Position numbers and translations under genes: made by a program
The notes under the pieces: generated by a model
Seen by the model: only the letters and a program-made list of their open reading frames with translations
What the model was told of the DNA's origin: nothing
The model's database searches: none
Assembly: GCA_021813025.1 (NCBI GenBank)
Contig: JAKAME010000028.1
Coordinates: 1 to 17,655, forward strand
Reading direction: 5' to 3'
Source of the DNA: Microcaldota archaeon
Lineage (GTDB): Archaea > Micrarchaeota > Micrarchaeia > Anstonellales > Anstonellaceae
Length of the DNA: 17,655 nt
Shown: positions 1 through 6,907 of the stretch, piece after piece
How positions within the stretch are numbered: the first letter of the stretch is position 1
Layout: every line of letters starts with the position of its first letter

Positions 1-105
1 CTCGCGCCAGAGGAGCTTGAGCGCGTGGTGGCCGACCTGTCGGTGCGGGTCGGAAGAAGGCGACCGCTCATGCCTCTGAGGAGAGATTCGAGGCCTTTCA
101 GATAA
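1..105 (+). CDS. C-terminal end of an unidentified protein (partial, 5' truncated)
   Basis: An open frame enters at base 1 and ends with TAA at 103-105, leaving 34 residues. They are rich in Arg, Glu and Leu (ELERVVADLSVRVGRRRPLM, then a basic tail ending SRPFR). The other two + frames close earlier, and the codon composition resembles the neighbouring GC-rich genes, so a real gene tail is plausible. It is too short to assign to a family. It converges on the MscS-type channel gene, with an AT-rich spacer between them. Confidence 0.45.
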   Translation, partial: LAPEELERVVADLSVRVGRRRPLMPLRRDSRPFR

Positions 106-162
106 AAAACAAAATAAAAATCAATTTCCATTTCTTCCCGGCCGAAGCCCGTTTTCTTTTTC
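104..162. terminator. AT-rich spacer between convergent genes, likely bidirectional U-tract terminators
   Basis: The spacer is A-rich near 104-121 on the + strand, which reads as T-runs on the minus strand downstream of the MscS gene. It is T-rich near 151-175 on the + strand, downstream of the partial gene. T-runs without a strong stem are the usual archaeal intrinsic terminator. The placement of each run after the gene it would terminate is the evidence. Confidence 0.45.
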
Positions 163-1377
163 CTATTTCTTTCTTGCGCCGGGCTTCTTTCCCTCCCACA
201 CCAGCGTGCGCGTGGGATAAGGAATTCCAATCTTGTGCGAGCGCAGGGCGGAAAGCACGGCCTCGCGCACCTCGCCGGCCACGGCCTCGCTCTGCGCGAA
301 ATCCCGCACAGTCCACATGGCCTTGAAAACAAGCGCCGAGTCGCCGAACTCCTCGAGGCGCACCATGGGCTCCTGCGGGCCGAAGCGGTCGTCGTTTTTC
401 TGCAGCTGCACTATGGCCTGCATGATGATTTCCTTCACTTTCTTCGGCTCTGCCGAATAATCCACTCCCACCCTCATGCTCGAGCCCTTCCAGTTGTCAT
501 CCAGCCCGCGCGAGAAATTGACTATGAGAGTGTTGCCAATCAGCTTGTTGGGCACGAAGTATGTGCAGTTGCCCCTCGTGCGGATGCGGGTGGTGCGCCA
601 GCCCACCTCCTCCACATACCCCTTGATTGCCCCGTCCTCGCTTTCCAGCGCTATGAACTCCCCAATCTTTATCGGCTTGTCGCTCAAGAGCTGCAGACCC
701 GAGAAGAAGTTGGCCAGCGTGTCCTGCAGGGCAAGGCCCACTGCCAGGCCCGCAATTCCCAGGCCCGCTAGGAGCGGCCCTATCTCTATTCCGAACTGGC
801 CGAGCAGCACTACTGCGGTGAGGAAATACACCGCCCACACCACGAGGCGGCGCGCCATGGGGAATACGTCCTTGGACACCTGCAAAGACTCGCCGCCCCT
901 GCGCGCGCGAAGCTGCGGCGCCAGCTCGTGGTAATACCACATGACAAGCGCGTTGGCAATTCCCGAAGCAACCATGCCTGCGGAGAACACGAGCGCGCCG
1001 GCCAGCCACTGGCCCCACGGCATGCCCAGCGGCTGCGCGGCAGGGAATGCCGCCTGCGCAAAAGCCCACAGGCCCAGCGTCAGCGCGCCCACGCGCACCG
1101 GCTTGGGCAGGGAATCCACGACGAAATCGTCAAGATTCGTCTTGGTGTGGGCGGTAAGCGGCTTGAGCACGTGCACGATGAGCCAGAGCAGCACTTCCGC
1201 GGCAAGCTGGATTGCGGCCCAATATGCAAGCGCGGGGGCAAGGTTGGCGAGGAACGACCAAACTCCGGAAAGGAAGGCGAGCGGGTCGAATGGAACGGAA
1301 GGGAGGCCTGAAGCCGGCGACGGGGCGGAAGCTGCCGCGCCGCCTGCCGTCGTGAGAGCACTGATGGTGTTGTTCAT
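163..1377 (-). CDS. mscS: MscS-family mechanosensitive ion channel
   Basis: This 404-residue protein is a small-conductance mechanosensitive channel, which vents solutes when membrane tension rises after osmotic down-shock. Hydrophobic segments lie at about 40-72, 95-112, 122-150 and 176-196. A Gly/Ala-rich pore helix follows at about 203-230 (GLGIAGLAVGLALQDT, then NFFSGLQLL). The MscS beta domain spans about 235-290 (GYVEEVGWRTTRIRTR, then FVPNKLIGN), and an alpha/beta domain runs to about 390. The N-terminus is longer than in E. coli MscS, with an extra helix pair and a Ser/Pro/Ala-rich leader. I chose the ATG at 1377 over an upstream in-frame ATG at 1437. A TATA box is centred 27 bp upstream of it, and the extra 20 residues would be promoter sequence. 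The family is certain; the exact subfamily is not. Confidence 0.93.
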   Translation of the reverse strand: MNNTISALTTAGGAAASAPSPASGLPSVPFDPLAFLSGVWSFLANLAPALAYWAAIQLAAEVLLWLIVHVLKPLTAHTKTNLDDFVVDSLPKPVRVGALTLGLWAFAQAAFPAAQPLGMPWGQWLAGALVFSAGMVASGIANALVMWYYHELAPQLRARRGGESLQVSKDVFPMARRLVVWAVYFLTAVVLLGQFGIEIGPLLAGLGIAGLAVGLALQDTLANFFSGLQLLSDKPIKIGEFIALESEDGAIKGYVEEVGWRTTRIRTRGNCTYFVPNKLIGNTLIVNFSRGLDDNWKGSSMRVGVDYSAEPKKVKEIIMQAIVQLQKNDDRFGPQEPMVRLEEFGDSALVFKAMWTVRDFAQSEAVAGEVREAVLSALRSHKIGIPYPTRTLVWEGKKPGARKK

Positions 1378-1399
1378 GCCTCTCTCATGCCCCCCACGT

Positions 1400-1408
1400 T
1401 TTATATTA
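1400..1408. promoter_or_regulatory. TATA box shared by divergent MscS and Cys-repeat lipoprotein genes
   Basis: TTTATATTA reads as a TATA box on both strands. Its centre (1404) is 27 bp from the MscS start codon at 1377, which fits a leaderless transcript. For the + strand lipoprotein at 1459 it would give a leader of about 30 nt. No second TATA-like element is evident in the 81-bp divergent spacer. Confidence 0.6.
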
Positions 1409-1458
1409 ATTCGGGCCCACAGAGAAGCCAGCAGCAAAACGCAAAACCGGGGTTTTCC

Positions 1459-2493
1459 ATGTCTCGCACCTTCGCCTTCCTGCTCCTGGCCGCCGCCCTC
1501 ATCATCCCGCTCCTCCTGCTCGCAGGCTGCACCACCGGCGGCTGCACTTCCGACCGCCAGTGCCAGTCTTGGCAGACCTGCTCAATTTCCAGCCGCACCT
1601 GCGTTGCCAAGGCAGGCTACTGCACATCCGAGGGCCAGTGCAACGACAGCATGAAGACCTGCGACCCAAGCTCGCACCTCTGCACCTATCTGGCCGGCAA
1701 GTGCCGCGCCGACTCCGACTGCGCCGCGTGGCAGCTCTGCTCGGCAGGCAACGACTGCAGGCCCAAGGCAGGCTTCTGCGACTCGGACTCCTACTGCGAC
1801 CAGACCGACTACCGCTGCGACTCGGAGAGGCACGTCTGCGCCCCCAAGCCCGGCGTCTGCCGCGACAGCTTCGACTGCGCCTCCTGGCAGACCTGCGACA
1901 CCGCCCACAAGACCTGCGTGCCGCTGCAGGGCCGCTGCGACCTCCCCACGGACTGCTCGGCATGGATGACCTGCGGGACGGCCAACCACACCTGCACGGT
2001 GCGCCCGGGCTTCTGCCAGAATGATTTGGACTGCTCGCAGTGGCAAATCTGCGACTCGAGCCTGCACCGCTGCCGCCCCGGCCCCGGCGCCTGCGAGCGG
2101 GACGACCAGTGCAGCGCATGGGAGCTGTGCAATTCCAACACCCACCTCTGCGAGGCCAAGCGCGGCCTGTGCGGCTCCTCGGCCGAGTGCGGGACTTGGC
2201 AGGTGTGCGACGTGCCCAACCGCCGCTGCGTCAGCCGCTCCGGCTTCTGCACCACCTCGACGGAATGCGGGCCTGCGGAGGACTGCAACCCCGGCACCCA
2301 CAAGTGCGCGACGCGCGCCGGCTTCTGCAAGAGCACGGCCGACTGCCCCGTGGCCCAGCGCTGCGACACCGACCCGGCCAGCCCGACCGCCTACCGCTGC
2401 GTCAACATCATCTGCACCTCCAACAGCGACTGCCCCGGCTCCTCGTGCGACCCGGAGAGCCAGCGCTGCCGCGGCTGGGGCGTGACGCAGTAA
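1459..2493 (+). CDS. Lipoprotein with twelve four-cysteine repeats
   Basis: The 344-residue protein begins with a hydrophobic signal peptide and a lipobox, LLLLAGC, with the lipidation cysteine at residue 24. The rest, from Cys29 to the end, is twelve tandem repeats of about 26 residues. Each has four cysteines spaced roughly C-x5-C-x5-C-x6-C-x6 and conserved positions such as SDxDC, WQxC and HxC. Repeats start near residues 29, 55, 82, 107, 134, 160, 186, 212, 238, 264, 290 and 319. The cysteine count and lipid anchor point to a disulfide-bonded rod outside the cell. Similar Cys-repeat arrays occur in bacterial surface proteins and in eukaryotic EB or Dickkopf-like modules, but I cannot assign a family. 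I chose the ATG at 1459 because the upstream ATG at 1387 would put promoter sequence before the signal peptide. Its function is unknown; adhesion or a surface scaffold is a guess. Confidence 0.85.
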   Translation: MSRTFAFLLLAAALIIPLLLLAGCTTGGCTSDRQCQSWQTCSISSRTCVAKAGYCTSEGQCNDSMKTCDPSSHLCTYLAGKCRADSDCAAWQLCSAGNDCRPKAGFCDSDSYCDQTDYRCDSERHVCAPKPGVCRDSFDCASWQTCDTAHKTCVPLQGRCDLPTDCSAWMTCGTANHTCTVRPGFCQNDLDCSQWQICDSSLHRCRPGPGACERDDQCSAWELCNSNTHLCEAKRGLCGSSAECGTWQVCDVPNRRCVSRSGFCTTSTECGPAEDCNPGTHKCATRAGFCKSTADCPVAQRCDTDPASPTAYRCVNIICTSNSDCPGSSCDPESQRCRGWGVTQ

Positions 2494-2523
2494 GGAAAAA
2501 TTTCTTTTCCCCGCCCCCCATTT

Positions 2524-2533
2524 CTTTTTATTC
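2524..2533 (+). promoter_or_regulatory. Possible TATA box for the dehydrogenase gene
   Basis: CTTTTTATTC is centred near 2528, which predicts a transcript start near 2555 and a short leader carrying the Shine-Dalgarno sequence at 2567-2572. The match is weak because the region is broadly T-rich and could also be the terminator of the preceding lipoprotein gene. Confidence 0.35.
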
Positions 2534-2566
2534 TTTCATCTTCAATGAGCGGTCCAGTCAGCAGTC

Positions 2567-2572
2567 AGGTGA
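2567..2572 (+). promoter_or_regulatory. Ribosome binding site that sets the dehydrogenase start
   Basis: AGGTGA matches the archaeal Shine-Dalgarno consensus (within GGAGGTGATC) and ends 6 nt before the ATG at 2579. Unlike most first genes in this window, this one appears to have a leadered mRNA. Confidence 0.7.
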
Positions 2573-2578
2573 TTTGCT

Positions 2579-3670
2579 ATGTACTCTTTCGCAGACGAAT
2601 GGGGGCCCGAGAAAATAGTCGAGGTCCATGACGTCAAGCACCATATGCGCGGCGTGCTGGTGGTGGACAACACCGCCCGCGGGCCGGGCAAGGGCGGCAT
2701 CCGCATGGTGCCGGACGTGACTGCCGGGGAGGTCTTCGGCCTCGCGCGCGCGATGACCTGGAAGAACGCGCTTGCCGACATCCCCTTTGGCGGGGCAAAG
2801 GCCGGCATCCGCGCCGACCCCAAAAGCCCAAACAAGGAGGCCATCGTGCGCTCCTTCGCCCGCCACCTAGCCAACCTCATACCCGCCCACTACGTTGCAG
2901 GGCCTGACATGAACATGGGCGAGCGCGAGATGGCATGGTTCGCCGACGAGCTGGGAAGCCGCGACGCATGCACCGGCAAGCCCGCCAGCATGGGAGGCCT
3001 GCCGCACGAGCTTGGCTCCACCGGCTTTGGCGTGGTGCACGCGGCCAAAGTCGCGATGGAATTCACAAAAAGGCCGCTCTCAGGCGCGTCAGTCGCCATC
3101 GAGGGCTACGGAAACGTGGGCACCTTCACCCACAAGTTCATGGAAGAGCAGGGCGCGAAAGTGGTTGCCCTCTCGGATTCGAAAGGAACGGCCTACCTTC
3201 CCTCGGGCCTCAAGTACGGCATGGCAATGAAAACAAAGCAGGAGAAGGGCACCATCACGGCCTATCTCGGCGCGCAGGTCAAGCCCGCGGCAGCCCTGTT
3301 CGGCCTCCCGGCAGACATCCTCATTCCCGGCGCGCGGCCCAACGTCATCACCGAGGCCAACGCCGCCGGGGTGAAGGCAAAGCTTGTGGTCGAGGCGGCC
3401 AACATCCCCATGACTCCAGCAATCGAGCGCACTCTGTCAGACCGCGGCGTTGTTGTCATCCCCGACTTCGTGGCCAACGCGGGGGGCGTCATCTCCTCCT
3501 ATGTGGAGACAATCCACGGCACGCCTGAGGAGATGTTCCGCATAGTGGAGAAGAAAATCACTGCCAACACCCGCCTCGCGCTGGAGCGCTCGAAGGGCAA
3601 GTATGTGCGCGACGCCGCGCTGCAAATCGCGCAGGAGCGCGTGCGCGAGGCCATGCAGCACAGGAAGTAG
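2579..3670 (+). CDS. Glu/Leu/Phe/Val dehydrogenase family, probably glutamate dehydrogenase (short form)
   Basis: This 363-residue enzyme performs NAD(P)-dependent reversible oxidative deamination of an amino acid, most likely glutamate to 2-oxoglutarate and ammonia. The substrate domain shows GPGKGGIR (Lys38), TWKNA (Lys62), PFGGAKAGI (catalytic Lys74) and AGPDMN (catalytic Asp110). The dinucleotide domain has EGYGNVG at 175-181 and Asp200 at the end of the second strand, which favours NAD over NADP. Lys38 is the position that binds the side-chain carboxylate in glutamate dehydrogenases. It is missing in leucine dehydrogenases, so glutamate is favoured. At 363 residues the protein is nearer leucine/phenylalanine dehydrogenases in length than the usual 415-450 of glutamate dehydrogenases. 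The family's common GGAKGG motif reads GGAKAG here. The family call is firm; the substrate is inferred. Confidence 0.92.
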   Translation: MYSFADEWGPEKIVEVHDVKHHMRGVLVVDNTARGPGKGGIRMVPDVTAGEVFGLARAMTWKNALADIPFGGAKAGIRADPKSPNKEAIVRSFARHLANLIPAHYVAGPDMNMGEREMAWFADELGSRDACTGKPASMGGLPHELGSTGFGVVHAAKVAMEFTKRPLSGASVAIEGYGNVGTFTHKFMEEQGAKVVALSDSKGTAYLPSGLKYGMAMKTKQEKGTITAYLGAQVKPAAALFGLPADILIPGARPNVITEANAAGVKAKLVVEAANIPMTPAIERTLSDRGVVVIPDFVANAGGVISSYVETIHGTPEEMFRIVEKKITANTRLALERSKGKYVRDAALQIAQERVREAMQHRK

Positions 3671-3671
3671 A

Positions 3672-3680
3672 TTTAATAAA
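3672..3680 (+). promoter_or_regulatory. TATA-like box for the small TPR-like gene
   Basis: TTTAATAAA starts just after the dehydrogenase stop codon (3668-3670). Its centre predicts a transcript start near 3703 and a leader of about 13 nt before the ATG at 3716. An inverted repeat abuts it directly downstream. Confidence 0.45.
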
Positions 3681-3708
3681 CACGGATTTCCATAAACAAT
3701 AATCCGTG
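3681..3708. repeat. Perfect 8-bp inverted repeat, operator or terminator
   Basis: CACGGATT (3681-3688) and AATCCGTG (3701-3708) are perfect inverted copies with a 12-nt spacer, followed by ATTTTTC. It could be the terminator of the dehydrogenase gene (hairpin plus T-run). It could also be an operator, since it sits between a TATA box and the predicted start site of the next gene. Confidence 0.55.
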
Positions 3709-3715
3709 ATTTTTC

Positions 3716-4177
3716 ATGCCCCTTGAATCAGCCACGCCTGCGAAGCTCCCAGCGCGCAAGAGATTCATCGAGCGCATCCGCTTCATGTTCCGCCTTCCTG
3801 CCAAGGAACCAAGGGCCAGAGAATCCGAATCCTCCCCGCTCCCCGAGCGCAAGCCCGTCCTTGCCATGCGCCAGCACGCCGCCAATCTGGAGAATCTGGC
3901 CGGGCAGAAGATTCTGGCCGGCGACTATGGGGAGGCCGGCCGGCTGCTTGTGGCATCGGCCTTTTTCCACAACAGGATGCGCCATCCAATCCTCTCATGC
4001 CGCCTCCTCGCCCGCGCCGCCCTGCTCTGTCTGAATGCCGGGGATTCTGAACAGGCGAGGCTGCACTACAAGGCTGCATCCGATTTGGCTGATGCGTGGG
4101 GATTCCACTCCCTCTCGCTGCACTACCGAAAACTGGCCTGCGGGATTTGCGCGGACGGCGCCGCCCATTCGGGCTGA
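3716..4177 (+). CDS. Small TPR-like helical protein, function unknown
   Basis: This 153-residue soluble protein belongs to no family I recognise. Residues 1-50 are basic, Pro/Ser-rich and probably disordered. From about residue 52 it is helical, with two similar units: AGDYGEAGRLLVASAFF and AGDSEQARLHYKAASDLA. These have the G-x-x-x-x-A spacing of TPR or other alpha-solenoid hairpins, so a protein-binding role is plausible. There is no signal peptide or membrane segment. It lies between the dehydrogenase and the lipid reductase, all on the + strand, but has its own TATA-like element and is followed by another, so operon membership is doubtful. The start is the first ATG after the inverted repeat. 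Confidence 0.7.
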   Translation: MPLESATPAKLPARKRFIERIRFMFRLPAKEPRARESESSPLPERKPVLAMRQHAANLENLAGQKILAGDYGEAGRLLVASAFFHNRMRHPILSCRLLARAALLCLNAGDSEQARLHYKAASDLADAWGFHSLSLHYRKLACGICADGAAHSG

Positions 4178-4181
4178 TTTG

Positions 4182-4190
4182 TTTTATTAA
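4182..4190 (+). promoter_or_regulatory. TATA box of the geranylgeranyl reductase gene
   Basis: TTTTATTAA is centred at 4186, 27 bp before the ATG at 4213. That spacing predicts a leaderless mRNA and favours 4213 as the start codon. Confidence 0.6.
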
Positions 4191-4212
4191 TCTCATTCCC
4201 TTCTAATGCCCC

Positions 4213-5487
4213 ATGCCAGACCCAGCCATCTATGACGTGGCCATCATAGGCGCCGGCCCTGCCGGATGCTCGGCCGCATACTCATCTGCCAAGGCGGGGC
4301 TTTCCACCCTCCTGCTTGAGGAGCACCAGCGCGTTGGCGAGCCTGTGCACTGCGGCGAATGCCTCTCGCTCGTGGCCACAGGCCGCATGAACCTCCAGCT
4401 ACCGCCCGAAACCATAGCATGCAGGGTGAGGGGAATCCGCGTGGTGTTCCCGAACAAAGCCTCAGTCATCTGGCGCGAGGAGGGCCTCGTGCTTGACAAG
4501 CACCTCTTCGAGCAGTATCTGGCGGTGCGCTGCATGGGCGCGGGCGCCAGCCTCAAAACGGGCGCGCGCGTCATGGGCATGAAAAGGGAAAACGGCGTAT
4601 GGACGCTTTCCACAAGCAACCCTTCAGTCTCTTTCCGCGCCCGCGCAGTCATCGATTGCTCCGGCTACGAGGCAGCCTCCACCAAACTGACGGGCCTCAA
4701 TCCAAAAAAATTCGACATGGTTTGCGGCGCGCAATACCTGATGGAAGACATCCCGCAGGAGGGGATGATTGACTTCTATCTCTGGCCCCGTCTCGCGCCG
4801 CACGGCTATCTGTGGATGATTCCAAAGCGCAACGGCTCTGCCAACGTGGGGCTGGTGACAAACGAATACGCGAACGCCCAGCGCTATCTCAAGCAGTTCG
4901 TGCAGGAGATGGGCTGGCATGGGAAGAAAATCCTCCGCCCTTTCGGCGGCATGATTCCATGCTCAGGCCCCCTGAGCCGCATATATTCCGACGGCCTCCT
5001 CCTGGCAGGCGATGCGGCCGGCTTCACCTCCCCGATGTTCGAGGGCGGCACGCAGCTGGCCCTCAAGTCTGGCGAGATGGCCGCCCTCGCCCTCGCGCGC
5101 GCCAAGAGCGGCGTGCCCAAGCCAGAGGCTGCGGACATAGACGCCATAACGGAGGACGGGAAGACGACCTACGTGGCCGGATTCCATCCAACCCCGTCCG
5201 GAGACCCGTTCTCCTCGCACGCCCTCTCCGAATACGAGCATTTGTGCAGGGAGGAATTCCCGCCCTATGAAAAGCTGGTGCGGGGCAAGGCGAAATTCTA
5301 CTCCTTCAGCGAGCCGGAGCTCAATGCCATCGGCTCCATGCTGCCCTCCGAGCTTGTCAACATGGGCCCGCTCGCCAAGGCGTCCATAGCGGCAAAAGCC
5401 CTCGCCCGCTTCGGGCCGCGCGTGCTTGACGTGCGCGACGCGCTCGACACCTTCAGCTATTCTGTCGGAGAAAAATACGGCTGGTAA
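4213..5487 (+). CDS. Geranylgeranyl reductase family flavoprotein (archaeal membrane lipid saturation)
   Basis: This 424-residue FAD-dependent reductase belongs to the family that saturates the geranylgeranyl chains of archaeal glycerophospholipids (digeranylgeranylglycerophospholipid reductase). The N-terminal FAD fold shows DVAIIGAGPAG (GxGxxG at 13-18) and an acidic strand end, LLLEE. The family Cys motif follows as VGEPVHCGECLS (Cys47 and Cys50). The substrate domain contains GYLWMIPK at 198-205, then ANVGL, and GGMIP at 245-249. A second FAD motif, LLLAGDAAGFTSPMFEGG, lies at about 262-279. Length and motif order match the family. The usual NPLTGGG-like stretch reads SPMFEGG here, which suggests a divergent subgroup. 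The actual substrate could be another isoprenoid, such as a quinone side chain. The gene ends 15 nt from the convergent hicA stop. Confidence 0.9.
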   Translation: MPDPAIYDVAIIGAGPAGCSAAYSSAKAGLSTLLLEEHQRVGEPVHCGECLSLVATGRMNLQLPPETIACRVRGIRVVFPNKASVIWREEGLVLDKHLFEQYLAVRCMGAGASLKTGARVMGMKRENGVWTLSTSNPSVSFRARAVIDCSGYEAASTKLTGLNPKKFDMVCGAQYLMEDIPQEGMIDFYLWPRLAPHGYLWMIPKRNGSANVGLVTNEYANAQRYLKQFVQEMGWHGKKILRPFGGMIPCSGPLSRIYSDGLLLAGDAAGFTSPMFEGGTQLALKSGEMAALALARAKSGVPKPEAADIDAITEDGKTTYVAGFHPTPSGDPFSSHALSEYEHLCREEFPPYEKLVRGKAKFYSFSEPELNAIGSMLPSELVNMGPLAKASIAAKALARFGPRVLDVRDALDTFSYSVGEKYGW

Positions 5488-5502
5488 GGGAAAGGCCGCG
5501 GC

Positions 5503-5739
5503 CTACTGGAACTTGGCGAAGTCGTTTTCATCCACGCCCGCAAGCTCCAGAATGCCCTTGAGCGTTCCGACCTTGAGTTCATTGTGATTTGGCACCACAG
5601 TTCCTTTCGCCCCGGCCGGCGTTTCTTTTCTGAGGATGACATGGCTGCCGCTCTGGCGGATGACTTTGAATCCAAACTGCTTGCAGAGGATTTTGATGCA
5701 CGCAGTGCCGGAGATTTTCTTAAGCAGGGGAGGGGACAT
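5503..5739 (-). CDS. hicA: HicA toxin (mRNA interferase)
   Basis: This 78-residue protein has the double-stranded-RNA-binding-like fold of HicA toxins, which cleave mRNA to arrest growth until HicB neutralises them. The diagnostic pattern is present: a GFKVIRQSGSHVIL block with the catalytic His33, a VVPNHNELKVGTL block, and a C-terminal LELAGVDENDF. The start at 5739 overlaps the end of hicB by 20 nt in another frame, which is typical of these pairs. GAGGT at 5748-5752 lies 8 nt upstream as a ribosome binding site. The N-terminus (MSPPLLKKISG) is the usual short family lead-in. No motif is damaged, so the toxin looks intact. Confidence 0.88.
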   Translation of the reverse strand: MSPPLLKKISGTACIKILCKQFGFKVIRQSGSHVILRKETPAGAKGTVVPNHNELKVGTLKGILELAGVDENDFAKFQ

Positions 5740-5938
5740 GCTCCGAAACCTCGAACGTGGTCAGAATCGGACGGAAGGCCGCTTTCTGCGGGAATTCTTC
5801 CAGATACAGTTCGGTCGCCTCCTTGAGGTTGGCCAGCGCCTCCTCAATGGTCCGGCCCTGGCTCACGGTGCCGATTTCCGGGCATTTGGCCACGTACATG
5901 TCCTCGTCTTTGTGGACAAGCGCGCTGTAGGTCTTCAT
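5720..5938 (-). CDS. hicB: HicB-like antitoxin (short form)
   Basis: This 72-residue protein is the partial-RNase-H-fold antitoxin of the HicAB pair. The pattern YSALVHKDEDMYVAKCPEIG, then SQGRTIEEALANLKEATELY, is the HicB N-terminal domain. It ends soon after (EVSEHVPSPA), with no helix-turn-helix or ribbon-helix-helix DNA-binding domain. Short HicB proteins of this kind are known, and autoregulation by direct DNA binding is then not obvious. It is the first gene of the pair and has a TATA box 27 bp upstream of its ATG. Confidence 0.87.
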   Translation of the reverse strand: MKTYSALVHKDEDMYVAKCPEIGTVSQGRTIEEALANLKEATELYLEEFPQKAAFRPILTTFEVSEHVPSPA

Positions 5939-5961
5939 GCTTCAAGATGGTCTTTTGGTGG

Positions 5962-5968
5962 TTATAAT
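5962..5968 (-). promoter_or_regulatory. TATA box of the hicBA operon
   Basis: On the minus strand this reads ATTATAA, centred 27 bp upstream of the hicB ATG at 5938. It fits a leaderless hicB and a leadered, Shine-Dalgarno-initiated hicA in one transcript. Confidence 0.6.
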
Positions 5969-6006
5969 CCTTTGCCGGGCAGTTGCAAGAAGCGCTGTAA
6001 TCCCTT

Positions 6007-6894
6007 CTAATTCCTTTTCGGAGGCCCGTAGGCCAGCGCAAGCCCCAGCACGCCCATCAGAAGCAGCGCGCCCGCCGCCCCGATTGCCGCAAGGCCCGTC
6101 TGCATCCAGAAAATGGCGCCAGCAGCCTGCGCCTTCGCATTGTCCAGGTCAACGGACACGCGGTTGAGGCTGTCGGCCACGTCGCCCAAGCCCGCGGCAG
6201 CCTGCTGCACCGATTCCGCCCCGGCCTGCGCGCTAGCGCCAGCGCCGGCCAGCGCCGCGGCCGATTGCCGCAGGGAAGATGCCGGCGCGCGGAAGTCAAG
6301 GCTTCCAAGCCCCGGCAGGCCGGAAAGCCCTCCAAGGCTGTCGAGGTTTGCAGCCGTCTGGTTCAGGCCGGCGCTCAGATTCGCAAGCCCCATGGCCGTG
6401 CCGTTGCTCATGTTCTGCACGCTCGCCACTCCCTGCGCGAAGGCCGCCACGCTCGCCGAGGCCGATTGCGCCCCGCTCGAAGCGTCGGCAAGCGCGGGCA
6501 TTATGGCCGCGGATGCGCTGCCCAATGCAAGCATGCCCGCGCCAGCGCCGGCCACAACAAGCCCCAGGCCTGCAAGCGAGAACAGCACCGCCCCGAGCCA
6601 GAGCAGCCAGCGCAGCGCATGCGTGAGCGACAGCTCGCCCAGCCCGCCGATGAACGGAAGATTGTGCGAGAGGGCGGCCAGCTTTCCCGCCATGTCTCCG
6701 CCGCCTCCCCTGCCCGTCTCCGGGTCGGCATAGGAAAAAGCCTGCTTCCCCTGCCTGCGGGTTTCCTGCTCCCCGCCATAAGCGCGCCCGGATTCGTCCC
6801 CCTCTTCCTCAAGCCGAAGCTCGGTTTCCTTGCGCCTTGCCCTGCTCTGCCGTCCGAGCCTTGCAAACGCGCTGTCTTCACGTGAGGAATCCAT
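6007..6894 (-). CDS. Two-TM protein with long Ala/Ser-rich extracellular helical domain, function unknown
   Basis: This 295-residue protein has a highly charged, probably cytoplasmic N-terminus (about 1-68, rich in Arg, Glu and Gly). A first membrane segment lies at about 94-122 (WLLWLGAVLFSLAGLGLVVA). A long Ala/Ser/Gly/Leu-rich region follows at about 125-258, with spacing typical of amphipathic helices or a coiled coil. A second membrane segment is at about 262-289, then a basic tail PPKRN. Two TM helices flanking a helical ectodomain resemble sensor or scaffold proteins, but no enzymatic or signalling domain is visible. It starts 12 nt after the stop of the NHL-propeller gene, with GGAGG at 6903-6907 as ribosome binding site, so the two are co-transcribed. 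A partnership at the cell surface is inferred. Confidence 0.75.
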   Translation of the reverse strand: MDSSREDSAFARLGRQSRARRKETELRLEEEGDESGRAYGGEQETRRQGKQAFSYADPETGRGGGGDMAGKLAALSHNLPFIGGLGELSLTHALRWLLWLGAVLFSLAGLGLVVAGAGAGMLALGSASAAIMPALADASSGAQSASASVAAFAQGVASVQNMSNGTAMGLANLSAGLNQTAANLDSLGGLSGLPGLGSLDFRAPASSLRQSAAALAGAGASAQAGAESVQQAAAGLGDVADSLNRVSVDLDNAKAQAAGAIFWMQTGLAAIGAAGALLLMGVLGLALAYGPPKRN

Positions 6895-6902
6895 GGGCGC
6901 TT

Positions 6903-6907
6903 CCTCC
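6903..6907 (-). promoter_or_regulatory. Shine-Dalgarno sequence inside the surface-protein operon
   Basis: On the minus strand TAGGAGGAAG fuses the upstream gene's stop codon with a GGAGG motif, 8 nt before the ATG at 6894. This supports translational coupling of the two operon genes. Confidence 0.7.

Noticed and set aside
1582..2301. Long minus-strand frames opposite the Cys-repeat gene
   Set aside because: They are shadows of a periodic GC-rich gene. The + frame has a signal peptide and regular cysteine spacing.
1543..2490. Periodic pattern of about 78 nt considered as a CRISPR array or DNA satellite
   Set aside because: The periodicity is at protein level (cysteine codons); nucleotide units are diverged and there are no identical repeats with unique spacers.
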